Shown here piece after piece: positions 35,083 through 47,355 of a stretch of DNA of 64,000 bases. The notes below the pieces were generated by a model. That model was not told the origin of the DNA. It ran no database searches and was given only the letters and a program-made list of their open reading frames with translations. Within the stretch, counting starts at the first letter, position 1, and each line of letters opens with the position of its first letter. This DNA comes from Serinus canaria (taxonomy: Eukaryota; Chordata; Aves; Passeriformes; Fringillidae): NCBI RefSeq assembly GCF_022539315.1, contig NC_066316.1, positions 51,771,994 to 51,835,993 of the forward strand. Reading direction: 5' to 3'. The position numbers and the translations under genes are program-made.

Positions 35083-35609
35083 ATTTGGCTATAGTAAGGC
35101 TTTCAAAAACAACAAAAAGGGAATCTTTATATCTGCCCCTAACTTTGGACCTGGATCCAGTAGTTATTTACCCTAGTTTTTATTGGTGGAATAAATTTAT
35201 ACCTTCACATGGCTCCTGTGCATGTTCTTATGAGAGGCAGTATGTCTTGCTATTGGCTAGATCAAAGCTGTTTATATAAAGGAGAAATTATAGAAATAGC
35301 ATATGCCTAGACCATAATAGGGGCATCATAGTTTGTCTCAATATTTGGGTCTTTCCTGAAACACAAAGCCAGAATTTCCAGAAATTTTCAGAATTTCTGA
35401 AAAACTGAGGTTTCTCTCAGCACTATCAGTTAATCAATCATATACTTTCACTGTCAAGTATATATATTGTGTTTCACTAGGGGCCATTTTGCTACAAATA
35501 TTGGGAATTGAGAAGAGTGAACCACTGAGAAACCTACATAAGAATTATGAAATATTTTTGTAATTTTGCTATGATATTTGATGTGAATTTTCTCATTTTC
35601 CCTCTTCAG

Positions 35610-35671
35610 CTATTTGGGTCTGCAGAATTATACATCATACTGGGGTCAACCTGATCTTAGAAATTGCACAG
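35610..35671 (+). CDS. ADGRG6: ADGRG6 exon: HormR domain, part 2
   Basis: This 62-nt exon, phase 2 to 1, has acceptor CCCTCTTCAG and donor GTGGGT. It reads CYLGLQNYTSYWGQPDLRNC then T, aligned with human [20 protein letters not shown] then C. The Trp-Gly and the final Cys complete the HormR disulfide/Trp core. It has one NYT sequon. Confidence 0.95.
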
Positions 35672-37056
35672 GTGGGTATATTAGTGTTGGTCTCTGAAAG
35701 AACATATTTTCTCTTTATGCTAAGTTGTTTAAAAATATTTCTAAAAACATCAGTGCAAAGTAAATAATTGAACTCTGGGTAAGTACACCCAAGTTCAATT
35801 CAGCTCACTCATTTAGAGCTCTGGAAAGCAATTACTGAATTAAATCAAACTCTTCAGGCAATTTAATCAAGAGGAAAGGAAGGTGGTATCTTACCCCTAT
35901 TTGATATTCAAGTTAGGGCAAATTTTTAAATATTTTCAATGCCTGCCAGGGGAAAGGCTCCTGCTCTCTTCACTGGACTTACAATCAGATATTTGCAGAT
36001 TTATTCTCTGTTTCTAAAATACCCTTTTACGTCATTTTGGCCATGAAAGAGTAATAAAATAACAGGACAACAATGTTATGGTCCCTTTTTTAGTGCCAAA
36101 GTTAGTGAAGAGAATTACACAGTCCTATGTATAATGTGCAGAGCACCTACAATAAGCTCTTGTTCTGAATTGCTGTCTTGGAGAAGCTTCTTTTGGTGTC
36201 CCAGGGAGCCTGGCTGCCTAACTCAGTCAATTGGGTACTTGTACTCAGATTATATGAAAAACATCATGTCATGTAAAATGAATATTCCACAGTAAATCTA
36301 TCAGGAACATGTATTAATAAAAAAACAACCCACAGCCAGCTGCAAACTAAAGAAGGCTGATCTTTCAAAATCTTATTTGCAAATTCCATTAAATCTCAAA
36401 TATTTTGAAGTTGTTAAAGGTTAGTGTTTATATTAGTTTTCTGTCCAGGTGGCATTAAAATTACAGTTTTAACATGTTTTGCCATTGGACATGCTATCAA
36501 ACTTTCCTTATCAGGAAGATTCTTGTAGTGAAATTTGCTTGTGTGTTGTGCTTGCCAGGCCTCTGACAAGTAAGAGTAGCATCCTCTGAAAGAACTGAAA
36601 CATTTGCAAGGGGGTCAGACTTCCGTCAGAAAGCTTAAAGGAGTGAACACTTTTTCAGTGATAGAGACCTTGGATGAATTTGTTTCACTTCAAGAGTGAA
36701 ACTTTTTCTCAGTGAAAAAGAAAGGATACCATAAGGAGGAAAAAAAAGAAGATACTACTCGTTGTATTCCTCTCTTTTTCATTCATTCACCCCTTTCTAT
36801 AATAGTTCTGATTTACAAACTCAAATCAAAACAAAGAAAAGAAAGACACAGCCAATGAGGATAGTATATAATCAGCACATCCTATATATATTTAAAAAAT
36901 TATAAGTTTGACAAAATGATGCAATCCTATGTTCATTACATATACCATAGAACATACCCTAACTTTCAACAGTGATTATAAAAATTTGTAATTCTGGACT
37001 ACTTCAGGAGTGCAATGCATTATTTTCTCTTTTTGCTTGATTCTGTATGTTCACAG
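35672..37056 (+). other. ADGRG6: intron between HormR and GAIN exons
   Basis: About 1.4 kb of AT-rich sequence with no recognised repeat or gene. It ends with ATTCTGTATGTTCACAG. Confidence 0.85.
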
Positions 37057-37264
37057 AAAATGCAGCAGATATTGCCAATCAGCTTCTGAATCTCACTGGT
37101 GAGGGGCAGCAGCTGACCTCAGACAAAGTAAATGACGTTGTGCAGAAGCTCAAAAAAATTGTGAACGATGAAGAAATTGATGAATCTCTGGGTTCTACCG
37201 TGGTGACAATTTTTTCCAATATTCTAGCCAGTTCAGACAGTGTATTGGCAGCCTCATCTTCAGA
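37057..37264 (+). CDS. ADGRG6: ADGRG6 exon: GAIN domain, helical subdomain A
   Basis: This 208-nt exon, phase 1 to 2, has donor GTAAGT at 37265. It starts ENAADIANQLLNLTGEGQQL and includes VVQKLKKIVNDEEIDESLGS and IFSNILASSDSVLAASSSE. Human ADGRG6 has EVANQILNLTADGQNLTS and IFSNILSSSDSDL. This is the helical GAIN-A subdomain that packs against the autoproteolytic GAIN-B subdomain. Confidence 0.96.
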
Positions 37265-37711
37265 GTAAGTATTTCTGCATTTGAGAAAAGCTTTTTGAGA
37301 GCAACCTGCAAGACTGTAGGGATTAATTTTTCCATGTATAGACAAACCAGAAAATCAAAGTTTTCTGATTTCCATCAAAAACAATTTCCCAAAACAAATA
37401 TTAGTGTGCATGACAAAGTATTTGGATGGAAAAGAAGTCTTCTGAAACATGACACAGCATAGATATAAGTATTGTTGGAAAATGATTTCAGGACCAGTGA
37501 TATGTAGTCACACAGTTTGTGTCAGTCAAAAGCTTTTGTTTTCAAGAGACATGCATAAATTTACAGTCCAAGAATCTCCTTGTGAATACACAGATGGGTA
37601 ACAGAAACGTAGTTAGAAGAGGATCCTCTTCTTATGTGAGGAGCATGCAGAGCATAGGTGGGGTTTTTTTCTGTATTGAGTTTTCAGAGTAATTTTTATT
37701 TCTGTTTTTAG
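37265..37711 (+). other. ADGRG6: short intron within GAIN
   Basis: About 450 bp, AT-rich, with nothing recognised. It ends in a strong acceptor, TTTCTGTTTTTAG. Confidence 0.9.
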
Positions 37712-37877
37712 AGCTCTAAAAACTATTGATGCCTTGGCTTTAAAGATCCATTTTGCTGGACCATCCATGAGTATTTCAACACGAAATCTAGCACTTGGAG
37801 TGTCCTCTATAAATTCAACTTCGTTCAAGGGTGGTGCTTTCAGCGTCAGTCCACAGAATAATGCATCTGATTTCCAG
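37712..37877 (+). CDS. ADGRG6: ADGRG6 exon: GAIN domain, A/B subdomain junction
   Basis: This 166-nt exon, phase 2 to 0, begins EALKTIDALALKIHFAGPSM and includes STRNLALGVSSINSTSF, ending QNNASDFQ. Human ADGRG6 has EALKTIDELAFKIDL and TTRNLALSVSSL. The segment leads from GAIN-A into the first GAIN-B strands and contains NST and NAS sequons. The donor GTACAG at 37878 is weaker than most in the gene. Confidence 0.95.
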
Positions 37878-40800
37878 GTACAGAACAAGCAGCTGTATTT
37901 GAACATGAAATGTACCTCTTGTTCCAAGTGTGTTTACTGTGGTTCCTATAAATCCACTTACAACTCCCAGTTCTCCCCCTGCTTTCTATTTCCTTTTCCC
38001 TACAATCATCCAAACAGATTAATGTAGTATTTCCTTGAGTGACAGGAAACACAGATAAACTCACATTCCATGCAGATAAAAAGTAATTTGGCTTATAAAT
38101 CCACAACACACTTGACCTTTTTTTAGTTTTGTGGGTTTTCTTTTTACTAGTGAAAAAGGAAAACAACCTTTAACAATCTGTGGCACTGACCATTGTGCAA
38201 TATCTAACAACTCATGTGATGTCTTTCAGCTTTAAAACAAGACACCTATATATAGGCATCTACATATGGATTTCTGCAGATACAGTAGTTCTTCAGCCTT
38301 CCAGAACAGTTTAAATATTAAGTGCTAAAAGAAACTTAAGTCTAATCCAGTTGTCCACGTATAGGTTGATTTAGGATTTAGGATATCTGAGGCAGTTCAA
38401 GTCATTCATGTGGAGCTTGACCAGCCTAGACATTAAAAATAAAACAAACATAGATCACACAAAATTTAGGAAGGTCTCCAGTGCTACCGTAGCTAGACAG
38501 GATACTATAATTAAGATATTTATCATCACCTCAAAAATATTTTTTCTTTGCTTTTTTCCCACAAATAGAAAAAACCAGACATCTTAAAATTTGAAATACT
38601 GCTTGAGAAGCACATGAGCACCTACAGGATTTTCCAGAGGTTCTTTTGAAACCAGTAGTGATGAGGTGCCAAAAGTTTTTAAATTTCACTACATGCCTGT
38701 CTGTATCTTAAGGCACCTGAATGCTTTTAAAAATGCAGTGCAATTTAATTTTTTTTTTTTCAGTTAAATAGGAAGTCTGTGACAGAGGTAATGTAATCTC
38801 AGTTTCCTGGGTGTTTAACCATTTAAGTAAAGTGAGTCTTACTTGGAGAAACTTACAGAAAATATTACACAGAAAGACAAAAAAATCTGCTATCATTTGG
38901 GCCAAAGGAACTAAAACTGAATTCAAGAAAATATGGCATTATAAAAACAGCTAAAGACTAATCACTAGAGTATAAGTATTTTATGGAAACAAATTAATTC
39001 CTGCTGCAAATTGGCAACACAACAATCCTAATAAATGTCTGATCATTTTATAAAATACTATATACTGTAAAAATCAAAACAAGAATGAAGACAGAAGAAT
39101 GTCTACTTCCTAGAAAAAGTTGTAGTAATATAGTAGGCTTTAGGACTTGTGCATATATGGAGACTTTGGATCAAAACTCAAATGCTTGTTTAAATAGATA
39201 AAAATAGATTTAATGAACTTGAGTTTTCACATATCTATATTACTTGATATTTTAGCTAAAATTCCTTTGAATCAATTTTATCAGAAATTTTTGGTGATTG
39301 TAAATCTACTTTTGTTTAGCTCTCATATTAATGAAGCTCAATAGCTGTTTGTGAAGCTGAATAGTTCTTTGTTATCAAAGGAATGTTTCTCCTGCAGATT
39401 TCATCCTTTATTTATGGAAAGAGGAAAGGAAAATTCTGAAGCCAGGTTTTAGATGATCATACATAAAACAGGAATTACCATCTGTGGTTTGAGGACATCC
39501 AGGAATTTTCTCGTCCAGGAATCATTTATTACAGCACTGTCTAAATAATCATAAAATCCAAACTCCGTCAAATTATTTATACTGTTCCTATTGGAACATG
39601 AGCTTCTTCTCAGACTTTCACATTTCCAACAGCTGATTGAGAATTCTTAGCATCCTTCCTACCAGAAAAGTTGCAGCAGCTGTGGGCACCCTTTATATTT
39701 TCCATGCCTGTCAGAAAGATACTTTCTATCCCTGCTGAAGGGAGATTCCCTTGTGAAAGCCCACGTTTTTCACCAGTAATGTGATGATCTATCCTAGGCT
39801 CATCAGGGAACATTAAACTCTTCAAGCTGTATGTCAGAATGTTTCCAGATTACTTTTTTCTTGTATTTTTTTCTTAAAGTAGATACCAAGCAAATTTATC
39901 CATGGCAGTTTGGAAAGATTCTATTTCAGTCCCCTGTGTCTTTATGTTTCTTGCCAAAACTTTGACTAAGTTAGGTTTTGGTGATTCATATTATTAAATT
40001 ATTCCTGTAACATATCCATGCTTCTTTGGAGAAGCCTCTTCTACTCTATTTGCAGACAGTGCCTAATGGGACATCTTTATCACGTACACACTTTCTGTTT
40101 ACTGTGACAGAACCAACCTCTGAAAACCTGGTTTTGAACTGCATTTAACCCTGTCAGGAGATGTCTGTGAGCTACTTCTTACTGATTTCCAAGGGTGAAT
40201 AATCTGTTAATAGCCTATGACTTTTAACTTTCTATTAGCTAATGGTGCTTTTAGAATGACACAGCTGTCCACGAGAGGCATAGGTACACGGCCAGGATGT
40301 CTCTGGGGAAGTCTGTAGTGGGAGTTCCAATATCTCACAGTAAAATTCTGAAGTGCTTTTACCATAGAGCCACTGTGAGCTGGCTTGTTCCCCTTCCTTC
40401 ATGGATATGGTGGCACACTTTGAGTTGGCCAAGGAGGGAAAGTGATCAGTCACAGGATTGCTAATAAAATGCAGGGTTGCATCCTCTTTTATTTCCTACT
40501 CACTTGTTATATTCCTGGGCCACAGAGGGCTTTTAGATTTCTGACACATTGCCAATAAATATTAAATTTATATGATGTGAGAAAGTGTCTTTTTTTCTGT
40601 TACACAGCACAATAAATATGGAAAACTGACACTAATAATTTTAAATTTCCTTTCCAGAGAAACTATAAAAGCTCATAAGAGAATTATTTCAGATGTGCAG
40701 ATCAAGGCAACTAATACAATTTAATAAAGAAAGATTCAGAGCATATCTTTTAGTTCTCAACATTGTTTGCTATGAGGAAAAGTATCTTGAATGCTACTGA

Positions 40801-41122
40801 AAATGGTTATGACTGTCATAATTACCCTCTCATTGTTTCCAAATCATCATTATAGCAGTGGAGGAGTTTGTTTCTTTGTTGGTTTTATCGAATATCTTTC
40901 TGTAGCAGAAGGCTGATCTCATGCTGGAAAAGTGGGAAATGTCCCTAGCCTTTAAAAAGTTTATTTATTGTATCAACTCTTACATAGGCACAAGTCATTT
41001 TAGTCTTCATTGGTTCTAGTCCCATATCTAGATATTTCTGTTTAAGAGTGTGAACCCAGTTGTGGACAACAGATGGTTTCTTTATTGTTTGAAGATGTTC
41101 TCCTGTTGGTTTTATTTAACAG
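37878..41122 (+). other. ADGRG6: intron within GAIN (3.2 kb)
   Basis: AT-rich sequence without a recognised transposon or exon. It includes a T-run near 38748-38760. It ends in GGTTTTATTTAACAG. Confidence 0.85.
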
Positions 41123-41263
41123 ATAGACTTTGACGAGGATCAGACAAGTGCCATCGCTTCGATTGTTCTGCCACCAAGTTTACTGAAGAATTTAAGTCAA
41201 GAAGAGTTTGAAGTTATATCCAGGGCTCAGTTTACCTTCTTCAATAAAAATGGTCTTTTTCAG
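41123..41263 (+). CDS. ADGRG6: ADGRG6 exon: GAIN-B strands (ILPPSLL...RAQFTFFNKNGLFQ)
   Basis: This 141-nt exon, phase 0 at both ends, has donor GTAAGC. It reads IDFDEDQTSAIASIVLPPSL and continues SRAQFTFFNKNGLFQ. Human ADGRG6 has VDPLASVILPPNLLENL and RRAQFTFFNKTGLFQ. It encodes beta strands of GAIN-B. Confidence 0.97.
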
Positions 41264-44200
41264 GTAAGCATCAATGTGCTTGAAGTCAATACAGATAGGG
41301 TGAATCAAAGCCAGCTGCTAAAAGATTCCTGTAGCGTAATCCTTTCACAGTATCTCATGAGTTACAGGGATTAAAAGACAACTGCAAATGTCGGCACTAA
41401 AGACAGTCTTATGTTCAGAGCAGCAAAATAGTTGAAGTGCCCAAGTTGAGTTGAAGTCGGTAGTTTAACTGCAGATTCCTCTCACATGTGAAATAAACCT
41501 TTTTTCAGGATAATCTACGGAAAACTGTATCCCAACTACTAAATATTAGAGGAAAGCAGCAAAAGCCTTTAAAAAAGCCTTTAATTCTGTTAAAATTCAT
41601 TAATATAGCTCCTTGATTTTCAGTGGAGCCGGGTTCTTTTCTATCAGTAGGGAATTTGGCATATAACACTGTCAAGTACTCTCCTTTCCTTTTAGGAGCT
41701 GGTTAGCAGTTATATCCAGCTGACTGCTCTGTATTCAGTTGGAAACCCCAGGCTGATGGTTAGCAGCCAGAGGATTTTTGTTCATATATATATATATATA
41801 TATACACACTGTTCTTTTCATACCTGTGTTCTCATAAGCATACCATATTTTAATAGGAATAAGGAGAACAATACTTGTACCTGAAACCTAAACATGCTCA
41901 GGTAGATTTGATGTTTTATTTTTTTATCAAATGGTAATTGTAAATAGTGCCTGCATGGTAGGTGCCAAAAGTATTAGGAAAAGTTTGCAGCTTGGAAAAA
42001 GAAAACCAAAACCACAGTTATTTGGGGGGGAAAAAAAAGTTAATTAAGAAGGAAACATTGTTTCATGGTGAACTGTAGAATGTGTCTCAGAAGACTTGAG
42101 TTTGTTTTCCCATCAGTATTTCAAGTGACCTTTGGCTCTTCTGCATCCGCAGAACTCCGTAGTATTGTATTGTCCCTATATTATCGTTTTTATTGGCAGT
42201 GTATCCAGATTCTTCAGATAATCTAGGCAAGAAAATACCCATGACCCACAGTTGCCTTCTGAAATACACCCCAAAGTATTTTTATTTTAAATTGTATTCG
42301 TTTTAAGCCTGCTTTTGAGAAAAACAGGATGAATATCTTTAATTTAAAAAACCCCAGAAGAATACAGATGGAGGCTGGTCATAACGGCATAAAATCATAT
42401 GAAGTCAGAATGTGTCCCTTAATGGTGCCAGAATGTGTTTCTAAGTGGTGCTTAATAACCCATTGAAAAACAAAAACCATAAAAATTGCACCTTAATTTG
42501 CAACTAAAACGCCTTTCATTTTTTGTGTGTTTTTCAAAGTCTTTATGGGTGATGTGTTTAACACAATGAATTAAAAATGTGCAATCCTCACATTTTTAGG
42601 AAGTCTAAAAAAAAGGAAGTTAAAGAAAAAGGAGATTAAAATAAGGTCTACAAATAAACTCCACATGCCAGGTCAAAACAAATAACTTTATCCATTAGTA
42701 TAAGAGTATTTTATTTGTATTGCATTTCATATTTCTTCCACGTTCAATTACAAATATCTGAATATTATTAGTTGTCTTTCTTAAAAGTATTCAACATAAC
42801 AGTGAAACATACTTTGCAGCATTGGAGGTAGGGGATTATTGTATTGCAGCTGAGAGAATTCCAGTAAGTTTTGGCTTTTAATTCATTATAGATGGTTCCA
42901 TTACTTAGAGGACTATATAAAAGCTGTTCAGGGTGGGATTCACTTGAACAAACACAGGTGTGTTCAGTGTAAACATCTATGCCTGAACTGTTGAACTTCA
43001 GCTGAACACAGCCTTATGGCTACATAAGCAGTAATCTGTATTTTACTTTAAAGCACACCTAAGAATATATTAAATTGCCTTCACTAAAGAGACCAACTAT
43101 GTCTCGTTTTTCTTATCTGCTACAGACAGAATCCACTGAAACCTGTGGAAATATGTCCAAGGACTTTCATAGACTTTGTCAGATGTTCAAATGTAGCTGG
43201 TAGCCAAGAGACTTTTTCTTGTCTGAATACTAAAGAACTGCTTAGAAATTTGCATTTTCTTTCCTCTTCAATTTTGAAGGTTTTAGGAAATTTTGCCATA
43301 AAGCTCCAGTATAATCTGAAATACTGTGTCTGAAAATTCTTGGATATGGTTCTTCAGAAATAAAATATTCTTCTCAGGATAATATCCACCTAATAACAGA
43401 AACTATTGTGTCTGTCATGAGTGGTGGGATCTCACAAGCCCAGTGCTAAGCTGAAACCTGACGTCTTGTTAAGTTAACAAAACTCCTAAATGGAAGGAAT
43501 CAAAGGTTCAGGAGTTTGGCAGACCAGATTTTGGGAAGGAAAGTGAGTGGCAATAGAAGACTTCATTTTACCTAAGATTTGCCACTGGCAGTGACCAAGC
43601 TTTCCAACCAGGCATTTAAATATGCAGGTTCCAATAGAAGCCTATCAAAAGGAAATAGTACTGCTAATGCACTTCCATTTCAATAAATAATTAGTTTCCA
43701 AGGAAACCACCTCTTCTGGAAAATCATCAGCTGCAGGTTAAAAATCCTACTGGTCAGTGATAATGTCAGAATTCTGTTTAAATTCCTATAGAATAAGACC
43801 TTAGAGAAAATGCTATCCCCTTCAGTATGTAACATTGCTTTGTATTTGTTTACTACTTCATAGTCAACCATTGTAAGATTGAGGGTGATTTAACACCCTC
43901 AATGTGCAGAAAATGGTTTATTCTCTAAAAACTTTGCATTTACTAAAGGACAGTGTCAACAATAAGATAAGTGAGCTCGTTCATGCTTGTTTAGGGAAAT
44001 GAGCTAATCATATCATGGGTTGTTATCTTCCACATTGTTTGAGTTATAATTTTGTTTGCCTTCTAACCTCTCTCTGTAATTGTGCCTATGCATGTTTATG
44101 GCTACAAGAAAAATAGGAAAGCTTCCATGAGGCTAACCCATAATTTGATTTTATAAACATAACGTTCTTACATTGTGTGATCAAAAGTATAGAAATGCTG

Positions 44201-44304
44201 ACAACTTACTTATTCTGGCACGCTCCAAAATGAAACTGTGTACTCTGGCTTTTATGTTATGTGCCATTGCAAGCACTTATTATATTTTTCTTAATTTCTT
44301 GAAG
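41264..44304 (+). other. ADGRG6: intron within GAIN (3.0 kb)
   Basis: AT-rich intron with a dinucleotide TA run at about 41786-41806 and G/A homopolymers near 42025-42040. No gene or transposon family is recognised. Confidence 0.85.
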
Positions 44305-44421
44305 GATGCAGAAAATCCTGCCAATTTGACCAGTTTTGTGGTAGCATGCAGTATTGGAAACTTAACCATTCAGGATCTTCAGGATTATGTGAAGGTTACA
44401 ATCAAGCATACCAAAATTCAG
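44305..44421 (+). CDS. ADGRG6: ADGRG6 exon: GAIN-B strands (VVACSIGNLTIQDL...)
   Basis: This 117-nt exon, phase 0 at both ends, runs from TTTCTTGAAG to donor GTAAAA. It reads DAENPANLTSFVVACSIGNL and continues TIQDLQDYVKVTIKHTKIQ. Human ADGRG6 has [20 protein letters not shown] then KIKHT. It is the GAIN-B core before the GPS disulfides. NLT sequons occur twice. Confidence 0.96.
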
Positions 44422-45509
44422 GTAAAACAAGACTGATTATTCAGAGGAATGCAGATTATATATGGTAAAGGCTAAGATTATAAACTGATTTATATGGATG
44501 GATTTCGAGTAAGATCAAACTCAAATCAAAATTAAGAAGTCTAGAACAAAAGCATGCAAGCACAACGTAGAAACAAATAATCTCTCCCATCCTCATACAT
44601 TTGCACTCCATTCATGACCTAACATTTATCTGCAAGACCATTGATTCTGCCCCTGATAAGTAATATCTGTGCCAATAACTGTAGGTGAAGTCTTTGTTAA
44701 TGACCATATTCATGACCAGGGACATGATTTATTACACTGTAACTTCATAATTACTTAAATTCTTTGACCAAACATTATTTGCTTTGTTAATAGTCCCCGG
44801 AATTATTTTGTTGTTATGTGTTTTTCATCAGAGGAATGGACAGAAACACACTTATAAAAGATGACTACAGTAAATTTAGGGAAATAGAGACCAAATGCAA
44901 CCTTTTGGCACATACTGTTCCAGTTAGAAAACGTGTGAGCTTGACTATTCCTAAAGAGGCACTAGCACTTGAAACATTAAAGAAAATGTTAAAATGCAAT
45001 ACCTAAGTAAATTGTTTATGTAATGAGAACCTGGTTTGTAATTTTCACAGCTCAACTGACTTTGTCTTGCATTGCATAACAATTAATATTTTAAGGTTAG
45101 GCAAAACAACCTACACATGTGTTCAGCAGGCATTTGTACATTTTCAAGCTTTACATAGAGGATTCATGGAGAAGCCCTAAGGCAGCAATCAGGTAAAAGT
45201 ATTTAGATTATATAAAGATATCATACTCATGGATAACTTCAGTAATGAGAAAACTTCATTATTCTGAGGGTGTGCAAAAGGAACCATTGAACAGTACATA
45301 GAAGCAATGCTCTAGATTTTGCAATTTGGACAAATCTGTTTGTCTAGCAGAAAAAAACTCTAATTTGACACTAGGCAAATTTTCAACAATCAAATGATAT
45401 TGATTCTTCAGCTCATCAAATGAAAATACATGCATTGCAACATCTGTTGTAAATTATGAGATTTATGTCTGAAGAGATATACAAAGTCTACTTTTACATC
45501 TGTTCTTAG
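44422..45509 (+). other. ADGRG6: intron within GAIN
   Basis: About 1.1 kb. A plus-strand open frame at 44818-45006 encodes a Lys-rich peptide without recognised homology; I leave it uncalled. No repeats are recognised. Confidence 0.8.
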
Positions 45510-45555
45510 GAAGATCCTAAACCTACCTGTGTCTTCTGGGATATGAACAAAAATG
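45510..45555 (+). CDS. ADGRG6: ADGRG6 exon: GPS region, first Cys-Trp segment
   Basis: This 46-nt exon, phase 0 to 1, has acceptor TGTTCTTAG and donor GTAAGT. It reads EDPKPTCVFWDMNKN, the first conserved Cys and Trp of the GPS motif (human PICAFWDLNKN). The Cys pairs with one in the next exon. Confidence 0.95.
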
Positions 45556-47248
45556 GTAAGTTTGAAAATACTGTAATTTCTTTCCTGAGAGGGATGAATA
45601 TGTCTGAGTTTTAAAATTGGTCACAGTTTTGGCTATTTTGCTCCCAAATCGATCCTTTCAGGATTCAATAAAGTCCACTCATTGAAGTGTATAATTTCTT
45701 CTGGGTAACATAGTTACTTGTAACAGCAAATTTTAAATACTCCTTTTTAAAGATTGTTTTTAATGTAAATGTTTTAAAGATTTAAATTTTTTCCAATAAG
45801 TTCTTCCAATTTTTTCCCATATCTGCAGTTTTTCTCTGATCTGTCTATATGAGCAAATAAAATTATAATGCTACTCCTACACATGAATGGTTCTTAGCCA
45901 TACTTTTAACTGTTCATTTTTTTAAGAACTGGGTTATATAGGTGTAAGATTGTGACTGTTACAGATTATAAACTTTTATGGTCACATATGGACACACACA
46001 TTAATAAAACAACATTTTAGACCATTCTTCATCAAAGAATGGTCACTACTGCCAAACCTGTGTGTGATGTTTTGCTCAGGCAAATCCTTTGCACAAAGTT
46101 GTTCTCTGGGATGAATTTCCAGATGTCTCTGTTTTAGAGATCACTGCTGAGAAATTTCTCTTCCTTACAAAGAAACAGACAGAGCTGTAGGATTTCGGAT
46201 GGAGAGGTTCAGGACACAGAGTCTTGCAAGAAATAAAATTTAACATCTAAATTTGTATTTCGGAGTAGGAAATACAGACAGGGCAACTGAGAAGAATTTG
46301 GGAGGGTTAAAATGAGCAAAAAAATCATAGAAACTAGTTAGGAAGCTGAACTTAAGAATCACATTAAAGGAGAAACACACAGGGAGGGAGGAAACTATTC
46401 ACAGTGGCTGCTTGAGTGGAGAAGAGTTTTAAGTGGTTTTGGAACATCTTCACAGAATTCTCTGCAGTATTTTGAGAGAATGTCTTGAATTTGAGTGTTT
46501 GATTGTCTTGAAGTTACAGAGCAAATTATGGTGGATTTTGTCAAGAGCATGAGAAAAATGTTTTTAAGAGTCAGAGAATAAGAATAATTTCACAAAACTA
46601 GCTCATATTTTGGCAAGGGAAAAATGAACAAAGAAACAAATTTTAGTTTTTAACATTTAATTTTTAAACTAAAATCTTTCTATTTGTTTTTCAGAATGGC
46701 CTTTTCAAGTGGAGTGGGCTGGTAATAGTTCACTTCATGTTTTTTGTGAGGCCACCAGAGATCATTGGGATTACTCCCTCTGAGCTTCTGCTTTACATGC
46801 TGCAGAGAGGAAGAGTGGGACCCTCTGCTCCTGGGCTGTAAAAGCTTTCATGTGCCTGAGGATAGATGAGTGGGAGGCAGGCAGGTGTAGACATCACATT
46901 AGTGGGGGAAAAAGGAGTTCTAAAACCATCTTATTATTGGGTAAAACTAAGGTGTGTCTTAATGCATGATCCATGTCCTACTCAGTAAGCAAAAAGCTCC
47001 CTGACTTTATTATACATCTCCATCCGTTGCCTCTGCTCAGTAGTCTATTTCTGGGACACTCATCTGGGGTGATTCTTTGCAGAAACTAGGAAATCTGACA
47101 CTTGCTTCTCTTGTAGCTGTTTTTAATGCTGGCTCATTCAATTTGAGAAAGCACTTCTGCATTTGCACAGGATGAAGTGAGAAATCTTCTAAAAGAGAGG
47201 CTGACATGTGTTTGTTGGACACCAGTTTCTCATCTTTCATTTCCACAG
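45556..47248 (+). other. ADGRG6: intron within the GPS motif
   Basis: About 1.7 kb. A decoy TTTTTCAG followed by AATGGCCTTTTCAAGTGG occurs near 46690, but the frame does not fit the receptor. Nothing else is recognised. Confidence 0.85.
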
Positions 47249-47355
47249 GTGGCAGTGGTGGCTGGAACCCTGCGGGCTGCCAGGTGGATGCAGAGTCCAA
47301 TGAAAATGAAACTGTGTGCTTATGCAACCACCTCACACACTTTGGGGTCCTAATG
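47249..47355 (+). CDS. ADGRG6: ADGRG6 exon: GPS autoproteolysis site HLT and start of Stachel
   Basis: This 107-nt exon, phase 1 to 0, reads [20 protein letters not shown] and continues [16 protein letters not shown]. The Cys/Trp pattern (W-x4-C ... C-x-C) is the classic GPS motif. The catalytic tripeptide HLT is encoded at 47329-47337. Known GAIN chemistry cleaves between Leu and Thr at 47334/47335. The new N-terminus THFGVLM then acts as the tethered (Stachel) agonist. Human ADGRG6 has HFT here. The bird HLT is the consensus form and all residues needed for self-cleavage are present. Confidence 0.97.

Larger units (their letters stand above)
32560..35609 (+). other. ADGRG6: intron within the HormR domain, with two CR1 copies
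   Basis: This 3.0-kb intron carries a minus-strand CR1 fragment (about 32846-33500) and a plus-strand CR1 fragment (about 34656-35082). A poly-A run lies near 34310-34321. The remaining sequence is AT-rich and unassigned. Confidence 0.9.

Noticed and set aside
46690..46745. Possible exon after TTTTTCAG (AATGGCCTTTTCAAG...)
   Set aside because: The receptor frame is already complete between 45555 and 47249, and inserting this piece would disrupt the GPS motif.
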